Source: a virus. From it: a stretch of DNA of 64,000 bases. Below, in pieces: positions 42,187 to 50,694 of this stretch. The stretch is taken from the IMG/VR virus record IMGVR_UViG_3300033990_000306, positions 1 through 64,000 of that record; one strand, written 5' to 3'. The notes beneath the pieces were generated by a model. It was given only the letters and a program-made list of their open reading frames with translations. It had not been told where the DNA came from and did no database searches. Positions within the stretch are counted from its first letter, which is position 1. Each line of letters starts with the position of its first letter. The position numbers and the translations under genes are program-made.

Positions 42187-42753
42187 ATGACAGATATATT
42201 GAATGAGTTTGGAAAAGCCGCAGAAGGAATAACTATATTGGCTGTAATACTGTCTTTGTTTGTTGGACTGCCTTTCTTTGTTGTTAGAATGTTTTATAGA
42301 CTAAGCAGGTATTCTTTGAGAATTGGGGCTATACTTGGGTTAATAATGTTAGTTATATTCTGGGAAGTTAGTAATATATTTTTAGCCGCTTCTAATTTGA
42401 CTTGGTTTGGAGATATATTTTATATTTACTTTTTTGGCATATTTATAGGCATTGGTATATCAATTATATATGCTATGGGTCAAAGAGAGAATGGAGATTG
42501 TAATTATTATAGTAAGGTTCCTAGTAATTTTGGAGCAGACTTTCTATATTTTATTTTAGCGGTAGTGCCATTCTTCTTTTATGGAGTAATGACTTTGCTT
42601 AATTATAATTATGTTGGAGTTTGGGCGGCAGTAGACTATGTATTATTAATTTGGGGTATTATAGGAATATTAATAGGAACATTGCTAGAAGTTATTGAAA
42701 TGATAGCTAACTCGGAATATAAGAAGAATTTGCATAAAAGTGTTCCTTCATAA
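42187..42753 (+). CDS. Membrane protein, 188 aa, about five segments
   Basis: Hydrophobic stretches at about residues 15-35, 42-65, 74-97, 110-135 and 143-170 predict five membrane helices. The intervening loops are short and include one Cys. Its location between the tail chaperone and the tape measure is unusual for a membrane protein; it could help DNA entry or be a holin. TTTATATATTTTTTC upstream may be its promoter. Confidence 0.6.
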   Translation: MTDILNEFGKAAEGITILAVILSLFVGLPFFVVRMFYRLSRYSLRIGAILGLIMLVIFWEVSNIFLAASNLTWFGDIFYIYFFGIFIGIGISIIYAMGQRENGDCNYYSKVPSNFGADFLYFILAVVPFFFYGVMTLLNYNYVGVWAAVDYVLLIWGIIGILIGTLLEVIEMIANSEYKKNLHKSVPS

Positions 42754-42755
42754 AG

Positions 42756-42763
42756 TTTATAAT
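42756..42763 (+). promoter_or_regulatory. TATA box, leaderless promoter of the tape measure
   Basis: TTTATAAT lies 28 nt before GTG 42784, which supports that non-ATG start. Confidence 0.55.
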
Positions 42764-42783
42764 AGACTTTATAATAAGCAGTC

Positions 42784-43872
42784 GTGGCAGAAAAGGTTCA
42801 AGTAAAAGTATCTATAGTTACTGATGATAAAGATGTAAACGTATTAAAGTCAAAGCTTTCTAAAGCTCTTAGTGGGGTTATTGGCGATGATATGGTTAAG
42901 GGTGCTTCTCTTATTGGGCAGTCTCTTAAAACTGGAGTTGTTAAGAATTTAGAAAATGTTTATAGTAGAATTAGAAATATTCTTGGGAAAACATTTAATG
43001 TTAAAGTTAGTGGAGAAGTTAAGGAAGCTAAAGTTGGAGTACCTAAACTACCTAAAGAAGAAGAGAAGAAGAAAGGAGAGGAAGCTTCTAAAGGAGGAAA
43101 CAAATTATTAGCAGGGGTAGCTAGTATAGCCGCAGGAATTTTTGGAATTATAACACAACTTAAACCAGTTAGAATAATACTTGATGCTATAGGGAATATG
43201 TTTCAGTTAATATTTTTGCCTATAGGTTTAATTTTAATGGCTTTCTTAGCACCAGTATTAATGGGACTAGCTAGTATTATAAGTAGCAAAACTTTTCAGG
43301 GAATTTTAACTCAGGTTATTAAGTTTGTAACATTTATGTTTACTATTTCTCCGACAATAATTAAAGGAATAGGGGCAGTATTTAAAGAAGTTTTTACTCC
43401 GGCTGTAAATATACTTAGGGCTACTTATGACATCTTTAGGTCTGACATAGTACAAATTATAGGTTATGTAAACGCTTTGAATAGTATAGTACATAATGGT
43501 CTTGGAGAGCTAGGTAATTTTATTTTGAGTTTGCCTGTAAGAATATATAATTATTTTGTGGGGTTGTTTAATGACTTAGTAAAGAATTTTGTTTCTGGTA
43601 TAGTTGGAGTATTTTCTGGGTTTGCTAATAAACTTAATCCTGTCTCGTGGTTTTCTAGTTTGCCTCACTTAGCTAATGGAGGGGCAATAGTTTCTGGAGG
43701 GTTAGCTGTTCTTCATTCGGGAGAAACAGTAGTGCCAGCTAATCAGAGTTTTGGTGGGCATACTTTTAATATAACAATTAATGGAAGTAATAGTATGCAG
43801 TCACCTAAAGATTTTGCTAATCAGGTAATGCTTGAAATAGAAAAGAGAACAGGGAGATTACAAAGATGGTAA
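42784..43872 (+). CDS. Short tail tape measure protein, 362 aa
   Basis: The start is GTG 42784. The first roughly 100 residues are charged helix. The middle has long hydrophobic segments (LAGVASIAAGIFGII, LIFLPIGLILMAFLAPVL, and more), typical of tape measures. The C-terminus has ANGGAIVSGGLAVLHSGETV, a motif common at the end of tape measure proteins. Tape length sets tail length; at about 0.15 nm per residue this would be roughly 50 nm, so the tail is probably short. Confidence 0.75.
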   Translation: MAEKVQVKVSIVTDDKDVNVLKSKLSKALSGVIGDDMVKGASLIGQSLKTGVVKNLENVYSRIRNILGKTFNVKVSGEVKEAKVGVPKLPKEEEKKKGEEASKGGNKLLAGVASIAAGIFGIITQLKPVRIILDAIGNMFQLIFLPIGLILMAFLAPVLMGLASIISSKTFQGILTQVIKFVTFMFTISPTIIKGIGAVFKEVFTPAVNILRATYDIFRSDIVQIIGYVNALNSIVHNGLGELGNFILSLPVRIYNYFVGLFNDLVKNFVSGIVGVFSGFANKLNPVSWFSSLPHLANGGAIVSGGLAVLHSGETVVPANQSFGGHTFNITINGSNSMQSPKDFANQVMLEIEKRTGRLQRW

Positions 43873-44405
43873 GTGATAGTACAATTCAGAGTTACTTAAT
43901 GAGAATAGATGAAACTTTGCCTACTACTTCACAATTTTATGGTAATGCTAGTTATGACTCTAACGTGGCTATAGGAACAGTAGACCATTACCCTTTCTAT
44001 TCTAATTTGCTTGGGCTTACTACAAAATATACAGCTTCTTATGGTTTAACTCAAATGCCTATACCAACACAAAATACTCCTTTCTTACTAAACTTTACGG
44101 GTCCTTCATTGGCTATTGCATTGAATTGGGAGAGTGTACAAATGTTGGATGTTGCATTTATGTTGGAGTTTTTTACTACGGCTAATCCTTCTGCGAAAAT
44201 AGTATATGATGTTACTAATGTTTGGGGAGCTTCTAGTAGTACTAACAATATAATTACTGAGAAGTATAATTTTAATAACCAGATTTTAGGTAGTGGGTAT
44301 ATGAGGTTTAATGGAGTAGTTAATGAGTTTACTGTAGAGGAAGATGCTGGGGCTATTAAGTGGAGATATAGTATGACCATATTTATTGGAGAGGTTTTGG
44401 GCTAA
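43866..44405 (+). CDS. Distal tail/baseplate protein, 179 aa
   Basis: Follows the tape measure with a 7-nt overlap and ends one base into the hub gene. It is beta-rich and aromatic (PFLLNFTGPSLAIALNW, VEEDAGAIKWRYSMTIF) and Cys-free. In long-tailed viruses this position holds the distal tail protein that caps the tube. Family match is by position and composition only. Confidence 0.5.
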   Translation: MVSDSTIQSYLMRIDETLPTTSQFYGNASYDSNVAIGTVDHYPFYSNLLGLTTKYTASYGLTQMPIPTQNTPFLLNFTGPSLAIALNWESVQMLDVAFMLEFFTTANPSAKIVYDVTNVWGASSSTNNIITEKYNFNNQILGSGYMRFNGVVNEFTVEEDAGAIKWRYSMTIFIGEVLG

Positions 44406-47400
44406 TGGGAAGAACAACAACACAAGTTAGTTTGGGAGTAGCTGGTGGAGATAACGCAACTATATATGGGTTTATAAATGGAGTTCAAATAAGTAGTTTA
44501 AGTACTGTTACTGGTACTATTGCTACAACTAGAGCTTATTATAGTTCGACTATTTCTCCTCAGAATTTTTCTGTAGAAGTAGAAGTAGATAATACTGGAC
44601 AATATAAGTCAGCTTCTAAGAATGTTTGGGTAATTTCTGGTACTACATTATTGTGGGGAGATAATACAAGTGGTTCAGTTTTTACTGGGTATGGTTGGTT
44701 TTCAGTAGCTTCGACTACTGGTGTTGGGTTTAAGAGTACTTCATATGTTAAGAATGGAAACCCTATGAATGTTGGAAATACATATTGTTTTGCAGTAGAA
44801 AATGTTACTGGAATAGCTCCATTTACTACTACGTGGAATGGAGATAGTTCAATAAAAGGAACTACTTATTGTGTAGTAATAGAACATCCCCAGACTGCGT
44901 ATAATGCTAGTGTAGAAGTAAAAGCTAGTAATGGGACTAATAAGGTGGAGTACAGTCAATCTTATAACCCAGCTACTACTTTGCCATATTCCAACTCTAT
45001 TGGTATAACAGTAAGTGAAAGTACTACTATAGCTATAGTTGGAGCAGATGTAGGTATTAAATTTACTGTAAGTACAGTTCAGGATAATGCATATCCTTAT
45101 GAGTATTTAACTTATTATACAGACCTTAATGGTACTACATTTGTCAGCACTACAGTTATAAGTAATTCTACTGATAATGCTTCTACTACATTTACTATAA
45201 GTCCTACCTCAAGCCCAAACGACAATAGTTTAGGAAGATATGAGCTTAAGTTTGCTTATAAAGATTATTATAGTAATTATAGTACAAGTTCAGTTTATTC
45301 TTTTCAAGTAATAAATATATTTGGGGCGGTATTAACGGTTTCTGATGTTGGAGAATTAGCTAATAGTACTTCTTCGACTAAATGGTATTATTTGTCTCCT
45401 TTGGAAAATCCTTTATTTTTGACTTATATTCAATGGAGACAGAACGCTATAGTGCAAACTAATTTTTCTTATGCTTTTTATACTAATAATATTCCAAGTA
45501 AGTCTATATTAGCTTCTACAGTTGTTCTTTCTTCTACTAGTCCTCCGGTCTTTTCAATACTAGGGGCTAATTATACTGACAGAGTTAACGCTACAACTTA
45601 TGTATTTTCTGTAATGGCAAATAGAATTAGTACTACTCCGAGTTATTCTACTTCAAACTTAATAGGACTATTTTGGAATGACCCACTAACAGTTTCAATT
45701 TCTACTACATTAGTCGAAGGTACGGCTGGGGTTAAACTTAGTACTACTCTTAGAGCTTATGGTTATGGTGGAGGGGTTGCGACAGCTTATGATTATACTT
45801 GGTATAAGAATGGGGTTAGTACTGGGGTTAAAACTTCTACTTATTCAATTAGTACTACTTATAATGTTGGGCAAAATTATGTTTTATTCGCTTTAGTAGA
45901 GTCAGTTGAGACTAAAGAGTCATTGTCTACTTCTCCGGTTAATGTTGTTATTAAGTCTCCAGTTAGTGTTACTATTAGTCCTTCTAGTTTGAGTGGGGGA
46001 ATTGTAGGGAGGCAATATTCTTTTTATGCTAATGTGAGCGGTGGAGTGAGTCCTTATGATTATACTTGGTTTTATTCTTCAACAGCAAATGTAGTTGGGA
46101 GTACACTTAGTTTGAATTTTAGTACTACTATAGCTGGGAGTAATATATTAGGGGTTAGTGTGAAAGACAAAAATGGGTCTGGAGATAAGGTTACTATTAA
46201 TACTTCGTTTTATGATTATCCTACTTCTGTATTAAGTGCCAACAAGAGTATAGTTTTGACTAGTTCTACAGTAACATTTACTGATGTTTCTCAGGGGAGT
46301 TCTAATTTTAATTATGCTTTCTATGTTAATGGTATTGAGAAGAGTAGTGGGAGTGGGGCTAATTTTAGTTTTAGTACTACTGCTACAGGAACATATAACG
46401 TTTATTGTCAGGTAGAAGACTTAGACACTCACGTAGTTCAGGACAGTAATATAATTCAAATACAGGTAGTTCAAGGTATTGGGGCAGAAGTTAAAGTTCA
46501 ATATTCTACTACAGTAGTAACAGTACCTGATGCTTTTATGGTTAATGGAGTATATGGGTTTCCACCATATAGTTATACTTGGTATTACAATACTAGTGAA
46601 AGTACTTCGGGGGCAATATTAATTTCTAGTACTCAGGTAATGAATTTTAGTACTACTGTTGCAGGACTTTATTATGTGTTTGCACACGTGAGTGATTCTG
46701 CTTTACATTCTATTAATAGTTCTTTCGTAGAAATAAAAGAAGTGAATAAGCCTTCAGTTAGTATAAGTGGTCCTACTTTGGGAAATACAAACGTAGTAAT
46801 AACTTGGAGTTCTAATATTGTGGACGGAAGTGGAAATTATTCTTATACTTGGTACTTAGACGGAAAAACAAATATTTCTAACGGAAACTTTACTAGCTCT
46901 ACTTTTAGTACTACATTTACTAGTGACGGTACTTATACTATAAACTTGGAGGTATATGACAAAGGTTACAGGTATACTTTGCCTTTGAGTAACACTATTA
47001 CTTTATTAGTAGCTCCAGTTGCTACATTGACTTTAAATATAAAGGACACTCTTACTATGCATAATTATTTAACAGGAACAAAAACTTCCACTTCAGCTTC
47101 TCCTTCAACAACTTCATTACCTTTTACAGTACTAGTAAACGGTAGAAATGTTCACGCTATGAATATTTCTTCTGAGCGAAATATTGATGTAGCCGGAGAA
47201 TTAGATTTTACTGTAGTTAAAAGGTATATGTATAGTACTACTAATGGAAGTACTACCTTTATGACAGTAGGAAGTCCAGTTCAATTTTACTTATATAACA
47301 ATTTAGTATTTAGTGGAGTAGTTAATAATATTAATATGCAGAGTAATATGCAGTATAAAGTTCAGGCATATGACGGACTATATTATTTAGCTGGTACTAG

Positions 47401-48199
47401 ACTTCAAACAAATGTAGGGTCTCCTTATAGTCCAGTAGATTTAGCTACTATGTTCGGGAAGTTAGTTAGTTATTCTACAGTTAATTATGACACTTCGAAT
47501 ATTGGTTATGGAGGGTTTTCTGCTGAAGTTTTTAGTACACAATCTTTCTATTATGAGTTATTACAATTAGCAACAATACTCGGTTATGGAACGTACTTGG
47601 ACAATAGTAACACTTTGCACTTGCAACCTCTGTTAGGGGCAAATTCTACCACTATAGTTGAAAACGTAAATTGTATTTTCAGTACTACAGTAAATGATAC
47701 TAATTACTTTTATAACACAGTTAATTTAATAGCAAACTCTTTACAGACTACAACTGTATGCAGTACTACTAATTCTTTTACAACCTGCCAAAAATTTAGT
47801 ACTACAGTTCTTAGTTCAACAGTAGCTTCAGTTAATATAAGTGGGGCTTCTGCTACAGCGAAGAAGGTTGATTTAAGTTGGTTAAGTGTTAATGGAGGAG
47901 GTACTTGGGCTAATGGTATGTCTGTTTCTTTGGAGAATTTAGCTAATGTAGCTTTGAGTAGGTTTGAAGAGGGTTATAGAGAGATAGATGTATGGTATAG
48001 TTTGAGTGCGACTAATGCTACAACTTTTCTTAATGTAGGGAGTAATGTTAATATTACGGCAAAATTTGTTGATGGGAGAGAATGGAATAATTTATTTATT
48101 TCACAAGTTAATATAGATTCGACAGGGTTGTATTTGACATTGGTTAATTTCCCGAAAGATATATGGAGTCAAATTTCAAGCGTAACAGCTTATTCCTAA
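44405..48199 (+). CDS. Baseplate hub with multiple Ig-like domains, 1264 aa
   Basis: Residues about 1-860 are tandem Ig/PKD-like beta-sandwiches, each with a YxYTWYxNG or FNYAFYVNG strand and frequent STT segments. From about 880 on, the sequence (FTVLVNGRNVHAMNISSERNI, VVNNINMQSNMQYKVQAYDG, LATILGYGTYLDNSNTLHL) resembles gp27/gpD-type tail hubs. The Ig-like part probably extends from the hub as an adhesion arm. Long Ser-Thr runs are coded mainly by AGT-ACT, giving a recurring AGTACT DNA pattern. Confidence 0.65.
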   Translation: MGRTTTQVSLGVAGGDNATIYGFINGVQISSLSTVTGTIATTRAYYSSTISPQNFSVEVEVDNTGQYKSASKNVWVISGTTLLWGDNTSGSVFTGYGWFSVASTTGVGFKSTSYVKNGNPMNVGNTYCFAVENVTGIAPFTTTWNGDSSIKGTTYCVVIEHPQTAYNASVEVKASNGTNKVEYSQSYNPATTLPYSNSIGITVSESTTIAIVGADVGIKFTVSTVQDNAYPYEYLTYYTDLNGTTFVSTTVISNSTDNASTTFTISPTSSPNDNSLGRYELKFAYKDYYSNYSTSSVYSFQVINIFGAVLTVSDVGELANSTSSTKWYYLSPLENPLFLTYIQWRQNAIVQTNFSYAFYTNNIPSKSILASTVVLSSTSPPVFSILGANYTDRVNATTYVFSVMANRISTTPSYSTSNLIGLFWNDPLTVSISTTLVEGTAGVKLSTTLRAYGYGGGVATAYDYTWYKNGVSTGVKTSTYSISTTYNVGQNYVLFALVESVETKESLSTSPVNVVIKSPVSVTISPSSLSGGIVGRQYSFYANVSGGVSPYDYTWFYSSTANVVGSTLSLNFSTTIAGSNILGVSVKDKNGSGDKVTINTSFYDYPTSVLSANKSIVLTSSTVTFTDVSQGSSNFNYAFYVNGIEKSSGSGANFSFSTTATGTYNVYCQVEDLDTHVVQDSNIIQIQVVQGIGAEVKVQYSTTVVTVPDAFMVNGVYGFPPYSYTWYYNTSESTSGAILISSTQVMNFSTTVAGLYYVFAHVSDSALHSINSSFVEIKEVNKPSVSISGPTLGNTNVVITWSSNIVDGSGNYSYTWYLDGKTNISNGNFTSSTFSTTFTSDGTYTINLEVYDKGYRYTLPLSNTITLLVAPVATLTLNIKDTLTMHNYLTGTKTSTSASPSTTSLPFTVLVNGRNVHAMNISSERNIDVAGELDFTVVKRYMYSTTNGSTTFMTVGSPVQFYLYNNLVFSGVVNNINMQSNMQYKVQAYDGLYYLAGTRLQTNVGSPYSPVDLATMFGKLVSYSTVNYDTSNIGYGGFSAEVFSTQSFYYELLQLATILGYGTYLDNSNTLHLQPLLGANSTTIVENVNCIFSTTVNDTNYFYNTVNLIANSLQTTTVCSTTNSFTTCQKFSTTVLSSTVASVNISGASATAKKVDLSWLSVNGGGTWANGMSVSLENLANVALSRFEEGYREIDVWYSLSATNATTFLNVGSNVNITAKFVDGREWNNLFISQVNIDSTGLYLTLVNFPKDIWSQISSVTAYS

Positions 48200-48246
48200 G
48201 AATTTTTAAATATTATATACCGATAGGGAAAAAGGAGGAAAATGAA

Positions 48247-48558
48247 ATGACAAAAATAGTTGAATTTGAACCACCCCCGAAAGAAGAGCCAAAAGAGAAG
48301 TATCTGAAGCCTATAGAGGTACTCAATATACCAATAATAATTGAGTCCTACAGTATAGAGAAGAGACCCGGCAGGAAAGGAGATTACGATAATCTCATTC
48401 TTGTAACAGACAAAGGAAAAATACAGACAGGGGCTAAAGTTCTAGTAAAACAAATACTAGCAAAAAAAGATGTATTTGAGAATGGCAACAAGCTTCGGGC
48501 AATAATAAAGACGAAAACCTCACCAGCAGGTACATATTATTATTTCGAGAAACCATAA
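48247..48558 (+). CDS. Small DNA-binding candidate, 103 aa (OB-like)
   Basis: ATG 48247 follows AGGAGGA, with a TATA box (TTTTTAAATA) at 48203-48212, so the mRNA has a leader. The protein has a Pro/Glu/Lys N-terminus and then a beta-rich core (IPIIIESYSIEKRPGRKG, NLILVTDKGKIQTGAKVLV) consistent with a small OB-fold. Codon use is more C-rich than neighbours, suggesting high expression. First gene of the replication module, so an ssDNA-binding role is plausible. Confidence 0.5.
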   Translation: MTKIVEFEPPPKEEPKEKYLKPIEVLNIPIIIESYSIEKRPGRKGDYDNLILVTDKGKIQTGAKVLVKQILAKKDVFENGNKLRAIIKTKTSPAGTYYYFEKP

Positions 48559-48569
48559 GAGTAATAATT

Positions 48570-48761
48570 ATGCGTTGGTATGTGTTACTTCAAGCTAAAG
48601 ATATTAATTTATTTTTAGTTGAAGGAAACACAAAAAATTATTTTGTTAGTGAAAACAGTTTCGGAGAGTGGAGATGCACTTGTCCGAGTTTTTTATTTAG
48701 GAGTAAGGAGTGTAAGCATATTCTTCAAATTAAAGAAGAATTAAATAAGGAAAAACAATAG
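48570..48761 (+). CDS. SWIM zinc-finger protein, 63 aa
   Basis: CTCPSFLFRSKECKHI fits the SWIM motif CxC-x(n)-CxH. SWIM fingers occur in archaeal and eukaryotic proteins linked to RadA/Rad51 recombination. The next gene is a RadA-like ATPase, which supports a shared role in strand exchange. Almost the whole protein is the finger plus flanking strands. Confidence 0.7.
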   Translation: MRWYVLLQAKDINLFLVEGNTKNYFVSENSFGEWRCTCPSFLFRSKECKHILQIKEELNKEKQ

Positions 48762-48782
48762 AGAAAGAACGGAGAAGTTATT

Positions 48783-49601
48783 ATGATAGAGAGTTATTTG
48801 AGCGGAATTAATAAGTTGATAGGTAAAGGCTACGAAGAACAAGAAATATACGCTTTGTATGGAGAGCCTAATGTTGGCAAAACTACTTTTCTTATAGGAG
48901 AAATTGCTAGTTTAATTAGTAAGGGCTATAGAGTAGTTTGGATTGACACAGAAGGAGGCTTTAAAGGAGTATGGGAAAAATGGTTTCCTTTGTATAAAAC
49001 TAAGTATGGGTTGAAAGATAGTGACGATGATAAGTTTCTTTATCATAAGGCTTTTACAGTAGAGGAATTTGTAAAGTACTTGGGTTATAATATTTCCGTA
49101 GAGTATGACAAGAATAAAATAAACGTTTCTCTAGGTGGGAAAGTTGACGAGAAAGAAACAATATATGAGAAGTTTGGTAAGTTGAAAGGAAAGGTAGCTG
49201 TGGTTGTTGATAGTTTTTCTTCACCAATTAAGTTACAGTTTACTGGGAATGTTCAGAATTTTAGTGGAAGGGCTGATGCTGAAAGTATAATGCTATATGG
49301 ACTAATGCAGTATATGGAAAAGACTAATGCTTTTTCAATAATAACTAATCATTCGAGTAAGAATCCTACTGACATATTCCATAACAATCCTACTATGAGG
49401 GGCGGAAAGACAATACAGTATTACAGTAAGCATATACTTTACTGGGAGAAGCCTCTAAGAAAGACTTGGGCTGACTATAGAAAAGTAACAGCAGTAAGGA
49501 CTCCAATAGCAAGAGATTGGGAATTGTTTAGCTGGATAAAGATTAATGGAACAGCAGGGATGTCAGACTCTTCTGAAGCAGAGTTAGAATCTATTAAATG
49601 A
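48783..49601 (+). CDS. RadA/RecA-family ATPase
   Basis: A 272-residue single ATPase core with Walker A GEPNVGKTT (about residues 24-32), IDTEGG after the second strand, Walker B VAVVVDSFSS, and IITNHSS as the sensor strand. It lacks the N-terminal DNA-binding domain of full RadA, like RadB and viral recombinases. It would form filaments or assist in homologous recombination during replication. The SWIM gene precedes it and the primase follows. Confidence 0.75.
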   Translation: MIESYLSGINKLIGKGYEEQEIYALYGEPNVGKTTFLIGEIASLISKGYRVVWIDTEGGFKGVWEKWFPLYKTKYGLKDSDDDKFLYHKAFTVEEFVKYLGYNISVEYDKNKINVSLGGKVDEKETIYEKFGKLKGKVAVVVDSFSSPIKLQFTGNVQNFSGRADAESIMLYGLMQYMEKTNAFSIITNHSSKNPTDIFHNNPTMRGGKTIQYYSKHILYWEKPLRKTWADYRKVTAVRTPIARDWELFSWIKINGTAGMSDSSEAELESIK

Positions 49602-49657
49602 AAGAATATGGTGATGACAATGATTTACACCTTTGAAGAGAGAAAACCTTCTCTAAT

Positions 49658-49681
49658 GATTTATAAATTCGAGGTGAATAT
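49658..49681 (+). promoter_or_regulatory. Promoter block shared with the terminase gene
   Basis: GATTTATAAATTCGAGGTGA is almost identical to 59837-59856. TTTATAAA lies 27 nt before ATG 49687. The GAGGTGA part may be an SD or an extended promoter element. Confidence 0.5.
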
Positions 49682-49686
49682 AATTA

Positions 49687-50694
49687 ATGTTAACTTCTAA
49701 AGAATTTTCAGAGAAATTTTCCACACAGATAAATTTGTGGTGTAGAGGAAAGGAAAATGTATTTCCGAGAGAGTTGGGGTTAAATAGAGTTATAGTTAAG
49801 AATGAGGAAGAGTTAATTTCAGGTTGGAAAGATGTGGACGAGTATATGTCTGTCTTTAATTTGAAGCAAAGGTTTTATGAAAAGTATGACACAATATATT
49901 TTGATGTGGACGGAAAGACTAATGGAACAGAAGAAGCCTTTGAGAAAGTTAAGAAAGTCTATAGTAAATTTCCTCATATAAGTAGATGCTATTATAGTGG
50001 AGTAGGTTATCATTTATTTGTTGACTTGCTTTATGAAATAAATGGGAAGGGACTTTACAAAGAATATGTACGGCAGTTAGTTGAAAAGTATGGAATAAAA
50101 GAATATTTAGACCCAAGTGTATTGGGAGACGTTAGTAGAGTAGCTAGAGTACCTAACTCTATAAATTCTAAGAGTGGGAAAACAATGGTATTAATTGACT
50201 TAGCTTCTTTGGGAAAAAGTGATAAACCTGAACAATTAGTTTCAGTAAGTACTACTTCTGTACCTAAAATTTCATTTGAGCAACTTAACTTGTTGCCGAA
50301 TGAAATAGAAGAAAAAAAGAAAATACCAACCCCGAAAGCCGAAATTAGTTGGGAGAGTAAGTATGGAGTTAATTACCCTCCTTGTATAACTAATAGTATT
50401 AAAATGCTTAGTGAAGAAGGAGAATTAAATCATAGCGAAAGGTTACACTTAGCTACCTTTTTAATTAATATAGGTAAGGAGAAAGACCTGAGAGAATATT
50501 TAAAACTGGCAAATGATTATAGTGAGAGTATAACTGACTACCAGATAAATTATTTGAAGGAGAGAGAAATGTCTAGCTTTAGTTGTGATAGAGTAGAGGA
50601 TGATATTTGTAGTTATGTTGGGCGAAAAAGGCTGTGTCCTTTTTATCCTTCTGTAAACGTAGCTGTTAGGAGGTTAAAGAATGAAACTAGATAA
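49687..50694 (+). CDS. Archaeo-eukaryotic primase (AEP)
   Basis: A 335-residue protein with the AEP motifs: IYFDVDGKT (the metal-binding D-x-D), SGVGYHLFVDL (S-x-G-x-H), and a later LDPSVLGDVSRVARVP with an Asp and Arg as in viral and PrimPol-like primases. The C-terminal part has four Cys (YPPCIT, FSCDRVEDDICSYV, RLCPFYP), perhaps an Fe-S or zinc site. It would make primers for the polymerase gene that overlaps its end by 14 nt. Confidence 0.75.
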   Translation: MLTSKEFSEKFSTQINLWCRGKENVFPRELGLNRVIVKNEEELISGWKDVDEYMSVFNLKQRFYEKYDTIYFDVDGKTNGTEEAFEKVKKVYSKFPHISRCYYSGVGYHLFVDLLYEINGKGLYKEYVRQLVEKYGIKEYLDPSVLGDVSRVARVPNSINSKSGKTMVLIDLASLGKSDKPEQLVSVSTTSVPKISFEQLNLLPNEIEEKKKIPTPKAEISWESKYGVNYPPCITNSIKMLSEEGELNHSERLHLATFLINIGKEKDLREYLKLANDYSESITDYQINYLKEREMSSFSCDRVEDDICSYVGRKRLCPFYPSVNVAVRRLKNETR